Assembly (NCBI GenBank): GCA_902468695.1
Contig: CABQZS010000138.1
Coordinates: forward strand, 1-14,887
Reading direction: 5' to 3'
Length of the DNA stretch: 14,887 bases
From: an uncultured Collinsella sp.
GTDB lineage: Bacteria > Actinomycetota > Coriobacteriia > Coriobacteriales > Coriobacteriaceae
Positions 13,170 to 14,887 of the stretch are shown piece by piece. The position numbers and the translations under genes were made by a program. The notes under the pieces were generated by a model. That model was given only the letters and a program-made list of their open reading frames with translations, made no database searches and was not told the DNA's origin. Within the stretch, counting starts at the first letter, position 1; each line of letters starts with the position of its first letter.

Positions 13170-13617
13170 AATCTCCCTCCAGCCATTCGGGACGTGATTG
13201 ATACGAGACATCGACCTTGAGCTCAACGTAGCCGTCCTCGGCGGTACCACCCATAGCCTGCGCAAACGCACCGATCACAGGCAACGGCTTGACCTCGCCG
13301 GAAACGGACACGGACGAGACGCCACCCGCACCGGTCCGGCCAAGCTCGATATCCCACGACAACGGCCCGCCGGCATGAAAAATCGAAACGTTGGACACTG
13401 CGACAAGCCGGCGGCGGGTGAACTCCTTAAGATCGTCGTCCTCCACCGTCGTCGTGGTCATGAGCCGCGCGGTCTCGGCGGCGGCAGACTCCATGACCGC
13501 GCGCGTATAAAGCAGGCACACCGGTTGCAGTGAGAGAAGAATGAGCGTTAGAAACGTCGGCAGCAAAAAAGCGGCCTCGACCGTAGACTGCGCCCGGTCC
13601 TCGCGCGCGATATCAAT
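13141..13617 (-). CDS. TadE-like pilus-associated protein (2), apparent ATT start
   Basis: A 158-residue minor pilin-like protein. Near the start it has DIAREDRA-QSTVEAAFLL, a prepilin-like site with Ala at -1 and Glu at +5. A hydrophobic stretch follows (FLLPTFLTLILLSLQPVCLL), then Glu/Ala-rich TadE-type sequence (VMESAAAETARL) and a mostly beta extracytoplasmic domain. There is no ATG, GTG or TTG in frame between the upstream gene's stop and the motif. The nearest upstream ATG (13716) would overlap the previous, clearly real gene by ~100 bp. The best candidate start is ATT at 13617, whose last T is the first base of that gene's TGA, with AAGGA 11 bases upstream. Gene callers may extend it wrongly to 13893. 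Confidence 0.75.
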   Translation of the reverse strand: MDIAREDRAQSTVEAAFLLPTFLTLILLSLQPVCLLYTRAVMESAAAETARLMTTTTVEDDDLKEFTRRRLVAVSNVSIFHAGGPLSWDIELGRTGAGGVSSVSVSGEVKPLPVIGAFAQAMGGTAEDGYVELKVDVSYQSRPEWLEGDYDSWIAAWD

Positions 13618-13831
13618 ACAACGCGATGTCCTTAGCGCCCGCAGCGGCGTCGATAACCGACGTCGAGGTGACGCCGTGAGATGCCGCCCGCTCGACCAGT
13701 GCTGCCAAGCGCCCATCGGCACCGGCACGCCAAAGCCCCGCGATTGCCAGCACGATGGAAAGCAGCGCCACCGTGACGATGGCGTATTCCACAGTCGCTT
13801 GGGCAACCTCTTCACGCAGAACGCCATGCAT
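13613..13831 (-). CDS. Small pilin-like protein with TadE/Flp-type N-terminus
   Basis: A 72-residue protein, MHGVLREEVA-QATVEYAIVT, with the prepilin-like Ala/Gln junction at 10/11 and Glu-Tyr at +5/+6, the pair typical of Flp pilins. It is followed by a hydrophobic span (VALLSIVLAIAGLW, ~20-33) and a short Ala-rich tail (LAALVERAASHG, then AAAGAKDIALY). AGGAGGGAT lies 9 bases before the ATG at 13831, and only one base separates the TGA of the upstream gene from that ATG. It is probably a minor pilin of the Tad pilus. The reading frame, the strong site and the motif show it is real although an overlapping frame is also open. Confidence 0.82.
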   Translation of the reverse strand: MHGVLREEVAQATVEYAIVTVALLSIVLAIAGLWRAGADGRLAALVERAASHGVTSTSVIDAAAGAKDIALY

Positions 13832-13832
13832 T

Positions 13833-14396
13833 TCACGATCCCTCCTTTGAGCTTATTGTTTGCGGGACCAGGCGCACGGCGCGCAGACGACACGAAGCAT
13901 CGCCAGCATCCGCGGCAACCGTCACCATATCGACCCAGCCGCGCCCATCACGCACGATGGCGCCCCATACGTTGCCCTTAATATCGAGATAGCCGCTCAG
14001 GGCGAGCTGGGCCGTTGGCACCTCGCGGTAGGCGCGTAACATATCCGCCGCTGCCTCGGTCATCGGTCGGTCCTCGGACCATGCAAGCCGGACCGCAATC
14101 GCGTTGTCCTCAGGCGAATCCGTCGCAGTGCCAGACCGCTTGTCGAGCGTCCGCAGAAAGGTTTGCGCCGTGACAGCGACATCCGAATCGTCCGCATCTC
14201 GCATCTCATCTTTTTGAGACGCCACCGCCGAATCTGAACCCGAATCGAAGGCGGCCCCAGGACGCTGCTGCTGCGCGGCGTTAAGCCCCCAAAGCACCGC
14301 CGCTATCGCCACGGTCAGGCAAGCAAACACCAGCAGCACCCCGATGGGGCGCTCGCCCTCTACAGGCTGTTGATGCCCTCGCTGATAGCGTTCCAT
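13833..14396 (-). CDS. Membrane-anchored protein of unknown function in Tad block
   Basis: A 187-residue protein with a short basic N-terminus, one hydrophobic span (~18-38, IGVLLVFACLTVAIAAVLWGL), a low-complexity acidic linker (~45-75, Ser/Asp/Glu-rich), then a compact domain with LSGYLDIKGNVWGAIV and GRGWVDMVTV. I do not recognise a family. It would sit in the membrane with the C-terminal domain outside. The ATG at 14396 overlaps the flp gene by 37 bp and has only a distant AAGG, so the start is uncertain; an in-frame GTG at 14339 lies outside the flp gene but lacks a well-placed site. Its position between two pilin genes suggests a pilus-assembly or pilus-anchoring part, specific to this lineage. 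Confidence 0.7.
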   Translation of the reverse strand: MERYQRGHQQPVEGERPIGVLLVFACLTVAIAAVLWGLNAAQQQRPGAAFDSGSDSAVASQKDEMRDADDSDVAVTAQTFLRTLDKRSGTATDSPEDNAIAVRLAWSEDRPMTEAAADMLRAYREVPTAQLALSGYLDIKGNVWGAIVRDGRGWVDMVTVAADAGDASCRLRAVRLVPQTISSKEGS

Positions 14397-14593
14397 AGAT
14401 CTTGGACCTTGCCTTTAAATGCAACGATGGCAATAATCGCGATCACCACGAGCACGCCCACCAAAATGGCGTACTCGGTGGTACCCTGCGCGCTCTCCTC
14501 CTGCAACAGCTCCTTGGCATGCTGGCGAGCGCGGATCGCCCGGCAAAAAGCCCAGTTCCAAGCCTTGTCAGCAACTTCGACCATCGTGTTCAT
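14360..14593 (-). CDS. flp: Flp-type pilin (major pilin candidate)
   Basis: A 77-residue Flp/Fap pilin-like protein. A long charged leader (1-35) ends LLQEESA. Cleavage after Ala35 gives Q-G-T-T-E-Y with Glu at +5 and Tyr at +6, the Flp hallmark pair. The hydrophobic helix AILVGVLVVIAIIAIVAF (42-59) and a short tail (WNAISEGINSL) complete a typical mature pilin of ~42 residues. GGGAGG lies 5 bases before the ATG at 14593, the strongest site in the block, in keeping with a highly made structural subunit. It starts 10 bp after the TadC-like gene. It probably forms the pilus fibre; this is an inference from size, motif and site strength. Confidence 0.88.
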   Translation of the reverse strand: MNTMVEVADKAWNWAFCRAIRARQHAKELLQEESAQGTTEYAILVGVLVVIAIIAIVAFKGKVQDLWNAISEGINSL

Positions 14594-14603
14594 GTATTCC
14601 TCC

Positions 14604-14887
14604 CTACATCATCCCGCCTGCTCCCAGCAGCGGGCCCAATATGGACAGAAGCAACGCCGGCAAGATGAGCGTGCCGGTGGGAATCAGCAGCTTGACGGGC
14701 GCACGCTCGATCTCACGCTCGACCGCGGCGCGATGAGCCGCACGGATCTCGCGACTTTGAGCGGCCAGCGTCTCGGCAAGTGGGGCACCCAGGGCGAGCG
14801 CCTGCCCCACCGTGATGGCAAAGGTCTCGAGCGCTCGCACGTCCAGGTCGCGCGCGGCGGCCAACAACTCGTCCTCACGCGTGCCCA
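14604..14887 (-). CDS. tadC: TadC-like pilus inner-membrane platform protein, C-terminal end (cut by window edge)
   Basis: The final ~94 residues of a type II secretion F-domain protein. These act as the membrane platform on which the pilus ATPase works. Visible are the second half of the F domain (ALETFAITVGQALALGAPLAETL, with the conserved G-x-P-L before a helix), the charged AAHRAAVEREIERAPVKLL stretch, in which A-P-V-K precedes the last membrane span, and that span (LIPTGTLILPALLLSILGPLL) ending GGMM. This matches the usual end of TadC more than TadB. The gene continues beyond the window, so its start is unknown. It is followed by flp after 10 bp. Confidence 0.85.
   Translation of the reverse strand, partial: GTREDELLAAARDLDVRALETFAITVGQALALGAPLAETLAAQSREIRAAHRAAVEREIERAPVKLLIPTGTLILPALLLSILGPLLGAGGMM

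Noticed and set aside
13618..13893. Upstream extension of the second TadE-like gene to an in-frame ATG
   Set aside because: It would cover the whole small pilin gene in another frame. That gene has a strong ribosome-binding site and the conserved AQATVEYA motif, and the extension is Arg/Trp-rich with no family match.

Overview
The window looks like a stretch of chromosome from a high-GC actinobacterium, most likely a coriobacterium of the Collinsella type. This is inferred from base composition, overall protein style and gene mix; no marker was searched. Apart from one small gene, everything is encoded on the minus strand, so transcription runs from high to low coordinates.

Layout, left to right. 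(1) 1-1049: the 5' part of serS (minus), a divergent promoter region, and a 57-residue single-span membrane protein, the only plus-strand gene. (2) 1048-1208: a convergent intergenic region with a strong 17-bp terminator hairpin between two inverted copies of a related terminator-like repeat, each starting in the stop codon of its gene. (3) 1207-3466: an apparent operon, SPFH/band-7 protein, then rlmH, then proC. (4) 3467-3853: non-coding, with a 225-bp element bounded by 33-bp imperfect inverted repeats (MITE-like), then the tRNA-Leu terminator. (5) 3854-5751: rsmA and tatD (overlapping by 11 bp), then tRNA-Leu(CAG) with its own promoter. (6) 5784-9479: a GH5-like protein, rsmI and metG in a row, ended by a terminator. 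The GH5-like protein has the nucleophile Glu but lacks the acid/base Glu. (7) 9480-10109: non-coding plus tRNA-Phe(GAA). The tRNA 3' end and its terminator are present twice, 186 bp apart, with a hairpin-rich segment between them. (8) 10184-14887: a tightly overlapping block of Tad/Flp pilus genes. It holds the end of a TadC-like protein, a Flp pilin, an unknown membrane-anchored protein, a second small pilin-like protein, a TadE-like protein, a large TadG-like protein, another TadE-like protein and a DUF192 protein.

The housekeeping part serves translation: SerRS, MetRS, two tRNAs, and three rRNA methyltransferases that act at the decoding centre (RsmA, RsmI) and at helix 69 of 23S rRNA (RlmH). 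The Tad block should build a surface pilus. Four of its proteins share an unusual prepilin-like site, Ala-Gln-x-Thr-x-Glu, with Ala instead of Gly at -1. One of them appears to start at ATT, overlapping the preceding stop codon. The most interesting items are the inactive-looking GH5 protein, the duplicated tRNA-Phe 3' end with its hairpin array, the MITE-like repeat, and the prepilin set.
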